From: Bacteroidota bacterium
GTDB taxonomy: Bacteria > Bacteroidota > Bacteroidia > Chitinophagales > Saprospiraceae
Length of the DNA stretch: 34,133 nucleotides
Assembly: GCA_024642665.1 (NCBI GenBank)
Contig: JAHEAR010000003.1
Location: 30,152 to 64,284 of the forward strand
Reading direction: 5' to 3'
The first letter of the stretch is position 1. The number at the start of each line of letters is the position of its first letter. The notes beneath the pieces are model-generated. The model made no database searches and was not told the DNA's origin. It worked only from the letters and a program-made list of their open reading frames with translations. The translations under genes and the position numbers were made by a program. Shown here piece after piece: positions 17,111 to 23,845 of the stretch.

Positions 17111-17872
17111 TTAGCGAACGAAAACCATTTTGGTTGTTTCTGATAGATCCTCTCTGTAGGCATACCCCTGCAGATTAAATCCTTTTAGTGCCGATGGTGT
17201 TTTAATGTTTTGATCGACTATATAGCGTGCCATCCACCCTCTGGAACGTTTGGCATTGTAGGATAAAAATTTAAGTGTTCCATCCCGATCTTCCAGAAAA
17301 TGAATGTCGAAAACAGGTGCAATGAGTTTAGATGTATCTATTGCAGAGATGTATTCTTTGGAAGCGAGATTGATGATGGCTTTTGATTTTGTTTCTGCAA
17401 GATCTTCATTGAGCAGATTTGTTATCTGATCTCCCCAAAACGTGTAAAGATCTTTTGATCTTCCCACTTTCAAGGCAGAGCCCATTTCAAGTCGATACGG
17501 CTGAATCAGATCCAAGGGTTTGAGCAAACCGTATAGACCGGATAAAATCCGTACATGCTTATCCGCTCGCTCCGCTTGGGATTGCGTAAGTGTTCCGGCT
17601 TCAAATCCCAGATAAACTTCTCCGCGAAAGGTATAAATAGCCACCGAAGCATCTTCCGGCGTATGTGGCCATGAAAATGTTCGATATCGATTATAATTCA
17701 GGGAGGCTAGTTTTTCATTGATATGCATGAGGTCCTGCAATTCACTTTTCTTAAGTTTGGTCAGGGCCTTGATGAGTGTTTCACTTTGCTCCGGAAGTCT
17801 CGGCAGGGAAAACCGATGAGCTGTCAGGGGAATATTATGCAGATTTTTGGATGGGGAAAGAAGTGCGATCAT
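17111..17872 (-). CDS. yaaA: Peroxide stress protein YaaA (DUF328)
   Basis: A 253-residue cytoplasmic protein of the YaaA/DUF328 family, which in E. coli lowers intracellular free iron and limits Fenton damage during peroxide stress and binds DNA. Signature stretches are MIALLSPSKN at the N-terminus, ILSGLYGLLKPLDLIQPYRL in the centre and AKRSRGWMARYI (about 207-218) near the C-terminus. The length matches the family. The preceding DUF1573 gene is separated by a strong terminator, so yaaA probably begins its own operon, followed by the penicillin acylase gene after four bases. Confidence 0.93.
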   Translation of the reverse strand: MIALLSPSKNLHNIPLTAHRFSLPRLPEQSETLIKALTKLKKSELQDLMHINEKLASLNYNRYRTFSWPHTPEDASVAIYTFRGEVYLGFEAGTLTQSQAERADKHVRILSGLYGLLKPLDLIQPYRLEMGSALKVGRSKDLYTFWGDQITNLLNEDLAETKSKAIINLASKEYISAIDTSKLIAPVFDIHFLEDRDGTLKFLSYNAKRSRGWMARYIVDQNIKTPSALKGFNLQGYAYREDLSETTKMVFVR

Positions 17873-17914
17873 CTTTCAGAAAATGGATTTAATTAGAAAG
17901 CTATAGCGAAGAAA

Positions 17915-17947
17915 CTAAAAAGCCCGGATAGTGTCGCTATCCGGGCT
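17915..17947 (-). terminator. Intrinsic terminator of the DUF1573 gene
   Basis: A perfect 11-bp stem, AGCCCGGATAG (17921-17931) with CTATCCGGGCT (17937-17947), has a five-base loop. On the minus strand it is followed by a short T-run (CTTTTTAG). It lies between the DUF1573 stop and the yaaA start. Confidence 0.85.
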
Positions 17948-17976
17948 GAATAAAGGTTTTGTCTAAGTGTAATTTC

Positions 17977-18441
17977 TTAGTTAGGCTTTGTGAAGATTGT
18001 TTCCTTTGCCGGAACACCACCTTCTTCTTCAACTTTGTTGATTGTGCCTACTACGCGAATAACGTGCTTTCCTGCTGCGTCATTTGAAGAAACAGTAACT
18101 GTTTTGTTGATTGCACCCACTCGCTTTGTATCGTAACGGATCTCAATCTGAGATGTTTCACCCGGCATGATAGGCTCTTTTGGCCAGTTAGGCACTGTGC
18201 AACCACAGCTACCTTTAGCACCTGAAATAATCAGAGGCTCTGTTCCTGTGTTTGTGAAATTGGCAAGGCGCAATGGCTCACTACCTTGATCAATTGTACC
18301 ATAATCTACAACGTCAGATTCGAGTGACATGATGGCACCTGAAGCAGGAGTTGCAGGTTCTTGCGGTTCAACTGTAGCTTGTGCTGACAGTTGGAAAGAA
18401 GCCATTAAAGCAATGGCAAGCATGCTAAGTAAATGTTTCAT
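17977..18441 (-). CDS. Secreted DUF1573 protein
   Basis: A 154-residue protein with a signal peptide (1-20, ending SAQA) and one DUF1573 immunoglobulin-like domain (about 38-135). The family marker GSCGCTVP (about 78-85) with its two cysteines is followed by PGETSQIEIRYDTKRVG and a final strand region. DUF1573 proteins are abundant in Bacteroidota and are exported, but their function is unknown; the Cys pair may form a disulfide or bind metal. It is monocistronic, with a strong terminator downstream. Confidence 0.9.
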   Translation of the reverse strand: MKHLLSMLAIALMASFQLSAQATVEPQEPATPASGAIMSLESDVVDYGTIDQGSEPLRLANFTNTGTEPLIISGAKGSCGCTVPNWPKEPIMPGETSQIEIRYDTKRVGAINKTVTVSSNDAAGKHVIRVVGTINKVEEEGGVPAKETIFTKPN

Positions 18442-18630
18442 ATAAGATCAGTATTTGAAATGTTAGATTGAATTAAAGTATCAATGTCAAAAGTAAGGAC
18501 ATTCTATATACGGCAACACAACAAGATGCTAATAGCCTGTTAATCATTCGTTAATCGAAATAACATAATGGTTTTTAGTAAGATAGCACTGAAGCTATAG
18601 TAGGTTAAAGGGTCAGGAGGTTAGGGGGTT

Positions 18631-18698
18631 ATTTAGTGAATTAGTGATGTGGTGAATTAGTGATTTGGTGATTTAGTGATTTAGTGATGTGGTGAATT
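18631..18698. repeat. Octamer tandem repeat (GTGATTTA)
   Basis: About eight imperfect 8-base copies of GTGATTTA and variants (GTGATTTG, GTGAATTA, GTGATGTG). Confidence 0.9.
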
Positions 18699-18848
18699 GT
18701 TCTTTGCTCTTTGCCCTTTGCCCTTCGCCCTTTGCCCTTTGCCCTTCGCCCTTTGCTCTTTGCCCTGCGTTCTTCGCTCTTTGCCCTTTGCCCTTTGCTA
18801 TTCGCCCTGCGTTCTTCGCCCTTTGCCCTTCGCTCTCTGCCCTGCGCC
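18699..18848. repeat. Heptamer tandem repeat (TTTGCCC/TTCGCCC)
   Basis: About 20 imperfect 7-base copies. Six consecutive CCC runs at exact 7-base spacing occur at 18714-18751. The minus strand therefore carries GGG runs separated by four bases, which meets the simple G-quadruplex pattern. The array ends at the stop codon of the 18849-19274 gene. Confidence 0.92.
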
Positions 18849-19274
18849 TCACCTCGATTCAACGAATCGCTTAAAATTGACCATAATCATCTCCGATTGC
18901 TTTTTTAAACTGCTTTTATTAAACAATGAAATGATTTTCATGAGACCTTTAAAGTGATATGTTGTCTCACAATGCCAGCGAGTTGTCTGCGCACTTGTTT
19001 CTTCAAAGGAATTATACACATGGCTGTTAAGTCCTTTTAACTCAAAATGGATATCATAGTGTTCAGGCAAATCGTTTCGTAAAATCGATTCTGTCAGGAT
19101 TATTTTACGTCTGCCTAAGGCTAATTGATGTGTATATTTCGGATGTGGGTAGTTCTCGATCTGCTTGCTGTTCATCAGACCCGGTTGCCATTGTGATAAC
19201 AAACCTCTGTTCGCATATAATTTAACAACCTCTTTAATCGGTTTTTGAATGGTGATACTTAGTTTGTATTTCAT
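18849..19274 (-). CDS. SRPBCC (START/Bet v 1-like) family protein
   Basis: A 141-residue cytoplasmic protein with the usual layout of single-domain SRPBCC folds. There is an N-terminal strand (YKLSITIQKPIKEVVKLYAN), a Trp near residue 29 (LLSQWQPGL), central antiparallel strands and a long C-terminal helix (IISLFNKSSLKKQSEMIMVNFKRFVE). Such proteins bind hydrophobic ligands or act as cyclase/hydratase-like enzymes; nothing specific can be assigned. It is monocistronic and bordered on both sides by tandem repeats. Confidence 0.75.
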   Translation of the reverse strand: MKYKLSITIQKPIKEVVKLYANRGLLSQWQPGLMNSKQIENYPHPKYTHQLALGRRKIILTESILRNDLPEHYDIHFELKGLNSHVYNSFEETSAQTTRWHCETTYHFKGLMKIISLFNKSSLKKQSEMIMVNFKRFVESR

Positions 19275-19300
19275 AAAGAAGTGTCTGTAGGCAGATGATC

Positions 19301-19377
19301 AGGTTATTGGGGTTAAGAGGTTATAAGGGTTAAGAGGTTAGAAAGGTTAAAAAGGTTAGGAGGTTATAAGGGTTATA
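19301..19377. repeat. GGTTA-based tandem repeat
   Basis: Eight or nine imperfect 8- to 9-base copies beginning GGTTA (GGTTAAGA, GGTTATAA, GGTTAGAAA). A related short stretch lies at 18603-18630. Confidence 0.85.
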
Positions 19378-19437
19378 GTCTTGCGTTTACGAGTCCTAAT
19401 ATATTTTTCTACGAGGTCTTCTTTGTTTTTCTGCGAT

Positions 19438-19467
19438 CCCGACCGATCGGGTGCGGTAAACTTTTTT
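19438..19467 (+). repeat. Palindrome plus GCGGTAAACTTTTTT element, copy B
   Basis: CCCGA (19438-19442) and TCGGG (19447-19451) form an inverted repeat; CCGATCGG (19443-19450) is an alternative perfect palindrome. The tail GCGGTAAACTTTTTT (19453-19467) is a variant of the GCGGGAGACTTTTTT tail of the other copies. The upstream flank CTGCG is shared with copies C and D. Confidence 0.7.
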
Positions 19468-19521
19468 CGCACGCAAAGGCTAAGAAAAAACGCATGCAGA
19501 GGTCGCAGTGAAATTTATTTT

Positions 19522-19575
19522 CTACTCACCACTCACCACTCACCACTCAACCACTCACCACTCAACCACTCACCC
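19522..19575. repeat. Heptamer tandem repeat (CACTCAC), second array
   Basis: About seven copies of CACTCAC, some with one extra A (CACTCAAC). The same unit as 113-150, again just 3' of a minus-strand gene (urocanate hydratase stop at 19589). Confidence 0.9.
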
Positions 19576-19588
19576 TTCTTCTCCGCCC

Positions 19589-21616
19589 TTAAAAATACTT
19601 CCCAAGCTCCTCCTCATCGACAATATTCGGCATTGTAATCGCCAGTTTGCTCTCCCGATCCATCGCCACCTGCGCTGTCGTCATCGCATGCGGATTTCTG
19701 GCCCAGGCTCTTCGCGCAATCCCATTATTGACATCCCAGTGAAGCATCGATTGTAAGGCCTTATCGCTGACTTCACTGCCATCCAACACCAGTCCAAAAC
19801 CACCGTTCATAGCTTCACCCCAACCGGTACCACCACCATTATGGATACTCACCCATGTAGCCCCTCGCATAGCATCGCCAATGACATTGTGAATCGCCAT
19901 GTCCGCAGTAAATTTCGAACCATCATAAATATTTGAAGTCTCGCGCCATGGACTATCAGTGCCACTCACATCATGGTGATCTCTTCCAAGTACTACAGGA
20001 GCACTGAGGTAGCCATCTTTGATCGCAGCATTAAATCTTCGGGCAATTTCAATTCGACCCTGCGCATCAGCATACAGGATACGTGACATACTGCCCACGA
20101 CCGGAATGTCTGTTCCTGCATTTTCAATCCAGTGCAGATTGTCCGTCAGCTGACTCTTGATTTCTTCAGCACTTGATTTTAGAAGATCCTTTATCGTCTC
20201 GGCAGCAAGCTGATCTGTTTTTTCCAGATCCTCATTTTTTCCGGAAGTACATACCCATCTGAACGGACCAAAACCATAATCAAAACACATCGGCCCCATG
20301 ATGTCTTCCACATAAGACGGATATCGGAAACCGGAGGGTTGTGTGTCATCCATTACCTCAGCACCTGCTTTGGCGGCTTCAAATAAAAACGCATTGCCAT
20401 AATCCCAGAAGTACATGCCTCTGTCCGACATGGTGTTGATGGCATTGACATGGCGATGAAGTGTTTGATCTAAAGCGGCATCAAAGGCTTTCTTGTCTTT
20501 TGCTAAAAGTGCCTTTGCCTCTTCCCAGGTATACCCTACCGGACAGTAACCAAGATTATCCATATTGTGACAAGAGGTTTGATCCGATCCAAGTTCAATG
20601 TGAATATTCTTTTCTACAATGCTTTCCCACAAATCCACAATGTTTCCCTGATACACAAAGCATCGTGCTTCTCCCATTTCTTTTGAAATCATAAACGCAG
20701 ACAGCAGTTCATCGAGATCTGTGAAGATATCTTCCTGTCTGATGTAATGGTCTGCCAATCGTTGATGAATCGCATCCGGATCCACCTCCGCAATGATACC
20801 TGTGGCACCGGTAATGATCATTGCTTTTGATTGTGCCCCCGACATACCTCCAAGTCCTGACGTGATAAAAGAAACACCTTTTAATTTTTCATCCCCAAGC
20901 CCTTTTAATCGGCCCGCATTTAATAAAGTGATGGTCGTCCCATGCACAATGCCCTGAGGTCCGATGTACATAAACGAACCGGCAGTCATCTGCCCATACT
21001 GCGTGACGCCAAGGGCATTGTATTTGTTCCAATCTTCTTTCGAACTATAATTTGGAATCATCATGCCATTGGTAACAACTACTCTTGGTGCATTTGGATT
21101 GGAAGGAAACAAACCCAAAGGATGACCGGAATACAATACTAATGTCTGCTCCTCCGTCATCTCACTCAAATACTGCATTGTCAGCAGATACTGCGCCCAA
21201 TTTTGAAACACAGCACCATTCCCACCATACGTGATCAGCTCATGCGGGTATTTGGCCACCAGGGGATCCAAATTATTTTGAATCATCAGCATGATGGCCG
21301 CAGCCTGTTTGCACTTCGCCGGGTAAGCCTCAATGGGTCTTGAATGCATTGGATAGGCTGGCCTGAGGCGATACATATATATCCTGCCATAGGTCATTAA
21401 TTCTTCTGCAAATTCAGGAGCCAGTATGGCATGCCATTTTTTTTGAAAATAGCGAAGAGCATTGGCCAGCGCCAACCTTCTTTCTTCTGTGCTTAAGCTT
21501 TCAATACTTCGCTGCGGTGCATGCTGCATTTCCGGGTCACATCCCGGATTTTCAGGGAGTATTTCAGGTATACCTCCTTGAATTTCAGAGGCAAAGGTAA
21601 TCGTATCATGATTCAT
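19589..21616 (-). CDS. hutU: Urocanate hydratase
   Basis: Urocanase converts urocanate to 4-imidazolone-5-propionate in histidine degradation, using a tightly bound NAD+ as electrophile. The protein is 675 residues from the chosen start MNHDTITFA, which is longer than the roughly 555 of Pseudomonas or Bacillus but in the range I expect for the Bacteroidota form. Conserved segments include TYGGNGAVFQNWAQYLLTM, a GLGGMSGAQ nucleotide-binding loop, DQTSCHNMDNLGYCPVGYTW with the active-site region Cys, and SIHNGGGTGWGEAMNGGFG. The start at 21616 is preferred over the ORF limit at 21709 because a TACCTTTG promoter box lies between them. No other hut gene is in the window. Confidence 0.96.
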   Translation of the reverse strand: MNHDTITFASEIQGGIPEILPENPGCDPEMQHAPQRSIESLSTEERRLALANALRYFQKKWHAILAPEFAEELMTYGRIYMYRLRPAYPMHSRPIEAYPAKCKQAAAIMLMIQNNLDPLVAKYPHELITYGGNGAVFQNWAQYLLTMQYLSEMTEEQTLVLYSGHPLGLFPSNPNAPRVVVTNGMMIPNYSSKEDWNKYNALGVTQYGQMTAGSFMYIGPQGIVHGTTITLLNAGRLKGLGDEKLKGVSFITSGLGGMSGAQSKAMIITGATGIIAEVDPDAIHQRLADHYIRQEDIFTDLDELLSAFMISKEMGEARCFVYQGNIVDLWESIVEKNIHIELGSDQTSCHNMDNLGYCPVGYTWEEAKALLAKDKKAFDAALDQTLHRHVNAINTMSDRGMYFWDYGNAFLFEAAKAGAEVMDDTQPSGFRYPSYVEDIMGPMCFDYGFGPFRWVCTSGKNEDLEKTDQLAAETIKDLLKSSAEEIKSQLTDNLHWIENAGTDIPVVGSMSRILYADAQGRIEIARRFNAAIKDGYLSAPVVLGRDHHDVSGTDSPWRETSNIYDGSKFTADMAIHNVIGDAMRGATWVSIHNGGGTGWGEAMNGGFGLVLDGSEVSDKALQSMLHWDVNNGIARRAWARNPHAMTTAQVAMDRESKLAITMPNIVDEEELGKYF

Positions 21617-21620
21617 CGCG

Positions 21621-21628
21621 CAAAGGTA
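21621..21628 (-). promoter_or_regulatory. Candidate -7 promoter box TACCTTTG for hutU
   Basis: On the minus strand TACCTTTG matches TAnnTTTG and ends only four bases before the hutU ATG. If used, the transcript would be leaderless or begin at the ATG. No good -33 TTTG was found. Confidence 0.4.
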
Positions 21629-21744
21629 AGAAATGAAGATAGCATAGACGTCAATCGATGAAAAGGCATGTATTCTTATTTTTGCATCTTTGTTAACAGG
21701 CATCTGCAATAGCCTTATTTCTGAATTATAGAAAAAAACAGATC

Positions 21745-22347
21745 ATGATGATTAAAAAATTTATTTTCCTGTTATCCTTTGTCAGTGCAACTTATGCGCT
21801 AAATGCCACGACCCATACCATTCAGGTTTGGAATGGCTATTTCCAGTTTTTGCCCAACGCCATGACGATACAATTAGGGGATACGATTCAGTGGCTTCCT
21901 CTTGATCAGCCTACAATGGTGCATACGATCACTTCGGAAAGTATACCGGATGGAGCAGAACCTTTTGATCAAATCTGGCAGGCACCGACAGATACCTTTT
22001 TTCAATATGTTCCTCAGGTAGCCGGTTTATATAAATATGTTTGCACCCCACATATATCTATAGAAATGGTAGCACAGTTTATGGTGACCGATAGCCCATC
22101 TGCTGTGGGGGATGCTAATGATCAATATCAACCTAATATGATCTATCCGAACCCTGCTGTGAACTTGATTCATTTAAAGAACGTATTGGATGATGTTGAT
22201 TATAAAATTGTAGACATCAATGGAAAGTTAATTGGCATCGGAGTCACTGTTAGTGGAGAAATAGATATCACTGGTCTTACCTCCGGGTTGTACTTCGTTG
22301 AGATTATCGGCGACAGACGCGAGATCTTAAAATTTGTCAAGCAATAG
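21745..22347 (+). CDS. Secreted cupredoxin with type IX sorting domain
   Basis: A 200-residue exported protein. A signal peptide (about 1-22) is followed by a plastocyanin-like domain (about 24-115) with a complete type 1 copper set: His60 (VHTI), Cys100, His103 and Met108 (CTPHISIEM). A type IX secretion C-terminal sorting domain follows (about 130-200), starting NMIYPNPAVN and ending ILKFVKQ. It should therefore be an extracellular or surface-attached blue copper protein, perhaps for electron transfer or copper handling. It is divergent from hutU and monocistronic. The C-terminal FVKQ is shared with the M4 metallopeptidase at 27564. Confidence 0.88.
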   Translation: MMIKKFIFLLSFVSATYALNATTHTIQVWNGYFQFLPNAMTIQLGDTIQWLPLDQPTMVHTITSESIPDGAEPFDQIWQAPTDTFFQYVPQVAGLYKYVCTPHISIEMVAQFMVTDSPSAVGDANDQYQPNMIYPNPAVNLIHLKNVLDDVDYKIVDINGKLIGIGVTVSGEIDITGLTSGLYFVEIIGDRREILKFVKQ

Positions 22348-22430
22348 AGGAATTTTAATGGACGATTTCACAAAAGAATCAGTTTTTTCTGCTCTTTGAT
22401 TTCATTCGTAATTCTTTCTGCGTAAATCTG

Positions 22431-22465
22431 CGCTTCCGATGGATCGGAAGCGGGAGACTTTTTTT
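22431..22465 (+). repeat. Palindrome plus GGAGACTTTTTTT element, copy C
   Basis: A perfect 10-bp stem, CGCTTCCGAT (22431-22440) with ATCGGAAGCG (22443-22452), has a GG apex and is followed by GGAGACTTTTTTT. This is the strongest palindrome of the four elements. Confidence 0.8.
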
Positions 22466-22530
22466 AGACTTACAGACCTTAGTCCTTAGACATGATATGA
22501 TTTTTCTGTGTGAATCTGCTATTTTTTCTG

Positions 22531-22553
22531 CGCTATCAGCGGGAGACTTTTTT
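22531..22553 (+). repeat. Palindrome plus GGAGACTTTTTT element, copy D
   Basis: CGCT (22531-22534) pairs with AGCG (22538-22541) around ATC, followed by GGAGACTTTTTT. As in copy C, TTTCTGCG precedes or enters the stem. Confidence 0.7.
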
Positions 22554-22719
22554 GAAATCCCCCATTTGTAAATAATTTCAGGCTGCTTTTATCTCACGCA
22601 AAGTGGAATCCATACCTAGTGAGCGTCTTAAGTCTCAGGTCTCACCTTTTCCTGCCCCAAAAGGCTGCATTTACCTAAAACAGGTTATTGATTGGATCGT
22701 CAGTTCCCCGATCAAAACC

Positions 22720-22727
22720 TATCTTTG
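22720..22727 (+). promoter_or_regulatory. Candidate -7 promoter box TATCTTTG for the SDR gene
   Basis: TATCTTTG, identical to the rpsP box, ends six bases before the ATG at 22734. Initiation here would give a leaderless or nearly leaderless mRNA. No -33 TTTG at the right distance. Confidence 0.45.
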
Positions 22728-22733
22728 CCCCCT

Positions 22734-23741
22734 ATGGAAAATAAACGTGTGTTAGTCACAGGAGCCGCTGGATTTGTGGGTCGCTTTCTGCAATCAGAAG
22801 GAAAGCACAGAGGTAATGATGTCTATGGCAGCTATCGAAATGATGCAGAGAAGGCATTATTGGAAGATGGCACCAAAAGCTTCTTTTTAGAATTTTCGGA
22901 GAGAGAAACATTAAGTCAGCGATTAAAAGATTTTGCGGCAGAAACCGGAGGTTTTGAATATGTCATCCATTGCGCCGGAGTCACCAGGCCGGAACGCATC
23001 GAAGAGTTTTATGAAGGGAATGTGGAGTTCACCGATTTCTTTGTGCATGAACTACTGAGGACACAACCCAATTTCAAAAAGTTTATTTTCATCAGCAGTC
23101 TTCAGGCGATGGGCCCGGGTGACCCTAAGACGATGCAGCCCATCAATGAAAATTCGCCGGTCAAACCATTCACACCCTATGGGATCAGCAAATGGGAAGC
23201 AGAGAAAAGAATAACAGCAATACCGAATCTCGATTGGATTATTTTCAGACCCACTTCCATCTATGGTCCAAGAGATACAAAGTTTGTTCACACGATCGTC
23301 AATATCGTACAGAAAGGTTTTGCGGTACGGCTCGGGGCGAAAGATCAATTGGTCAGTTTTGTCAATGTCAAAGATATCTCGAGAGCACTGTGGGATGCCA
23401 TCGACAGAGATGTACACCGTGAGATCTATGTGGTCTCCGATGGAAATGACTACAGTCCTTCTTTAGTCAATGAGTACCTCGCAAAACATCTGGGCCTGAA
23501 ACCCATCAAAATTAAAGTCCCTCGTGGCTTGCTTTTAGGAATTTCCTATATCAGATTGTTTATTCATCGCCTGATGAAAAAGCCGTTGCACGTAAGCCCA
23601 TACAAAATCAAAGAAATCACGGCCAGAAACTGGCGCGTCGATAATTCCAAAATGGTACGCGAACTTGATTTCAAACCACAATTTACATTTGAGGAAGGAT
23701 TGAAGAATGCGCTGATGGAGGATGGGTTTATTAAGAGTTGA
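22734..23741 (+). CDS. NAD-dependent epimerase/dehydratase family protein (extended SDR)
   Basis: A 335-residue cytoplasmic Rossmann-fold oxidoreductase. The nucleotide-binding motif GAAGFVG (10-16) is followed by HCAGVTRPE (79-87), the active-site strand IFISSLQAMG with Ser121/Ser122, and the catalytic pair YGISK (Tyr149, Lys153). RPTSIYGPRD (about 171-180) is the usual substrate-domain turn of extended SDRs. The start MENKRVLVTG is chosen because the longer frame from 22692 precedes the promoter box. Reactions in this family include sugar-nucleotide epimerisation and ketone reduction. It converges on an alpha-oxoamine synthase gene across a bidirectional terminator, so a role as the 3-keto reductase of that pathway is possible (inference). 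Confidence 0.88.
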   Translation: MENKRVLVTGAAGFVGRFLQSEGKHRGNDVYGSYRNDAEKALLEDGTKSFFLEFSERETLSQRLKDFAAETGGFEYVIHCAGVTRPERIEEFYEGNVEFTDFFVHELLRTQPNFKKFIFISSLQAMGPGDPKTMQPINENSPVKPFTPYGISKWEAEKRITAIPNLDWIIFRPTSIYGPRDTKFVHTIVNIVQKGFAVRLGAKDQLVSFVNVKDISRALWDAIDRDVHREIYVVSDGNDYSPSLVNEYLAKHLGLKPIKIKVPRGLLLGISYIRLFIHRLMKKPLHVSPYKIKEITARNWRVDNSKMVRELDFKPQFTFEEGLKNALMEDGFIKS

Positions 23742-23760
23742 GCATTGAAAAGGATAAAAC

Positions 23761-23794
23761 AAAAAAGCCCATGAAATCTCATGGGCTTTTTTTT
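23761..23794. terminator. Bidirectional intrinsic terminator
   Basis: A 14-bp perfect inverted repeat, AAAAAAGCCCATGA (23761-23774) with its complement at 23779-23792, encloses a four-base loop. An A-run lies on one side and a T-run on the other. It serves the converging SDR and alpha-oxoamine synthase genes on both strands. Confidence 0.93.
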
Positions 23795-23845
23795 ATTCAA
23801 ACCGATTGAAATCAACCGGAAATTAATCGCATTATTTTTTCTTGC

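Larger units (their letters stand above)
18442..18848. other. Repeat-rich intergenic region
   Basis: No credible gene. From 18603 a GGTTA/GGGTTA-rich stretch leads into an octamer array based on GTGATTTA (about 18631-18698), then a long heptamer array based on TTTGCCC (18699-18848) that reaches the stop codon of the SRPBCC gene. ORFs through the array encode only low-complexity peptides and are artefacts of the repeat. The first 160 bases upstream of the DUF1573 gene should hold its promoter, but no good TAnnTTTG box was seen. Confidence 0.8.
19275..19588. other. Repeat-rich intergenic region upstream of the SRPBCC gene
   Basis: No gene seen. Contents in order: a GGTTA-based array (19301-19377); a dispersed palindrome element (19438-19467) flanked by ACGCAAAGG and CGCAG motifs; and a CACTCAC heptamer array (19522-19575) that ends just before the urocanate hydratase stop. 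Confidence 0.8.
22348..22733. other. Intergenic region with two dispersed palindrome elements
   Basis: No gene seen. Contains ATTCGTAATTC (as at 959-970), palindrome element C (22431-22465), element D (22531-22553) about 100 bases later, and the candidate promoter box of the SDR gene (22720-22727). Confidence 0.75.

Noticed and set aside
18641-18957. Open frames through the TTTGCCC array on both strands
   Set aside because: They encode only Lys/Arg/Gly/Ala- or Phe/Ala/Leu/Cys/Pro-repeat peptides dictated by the 7-base unit; no start context or conserved protein.
21617-21709. Longer N-terminus of urocanate hydratase
   Set aside because: The extra residues do not resemble the family, and the only promoter box lies just before the shorter start.
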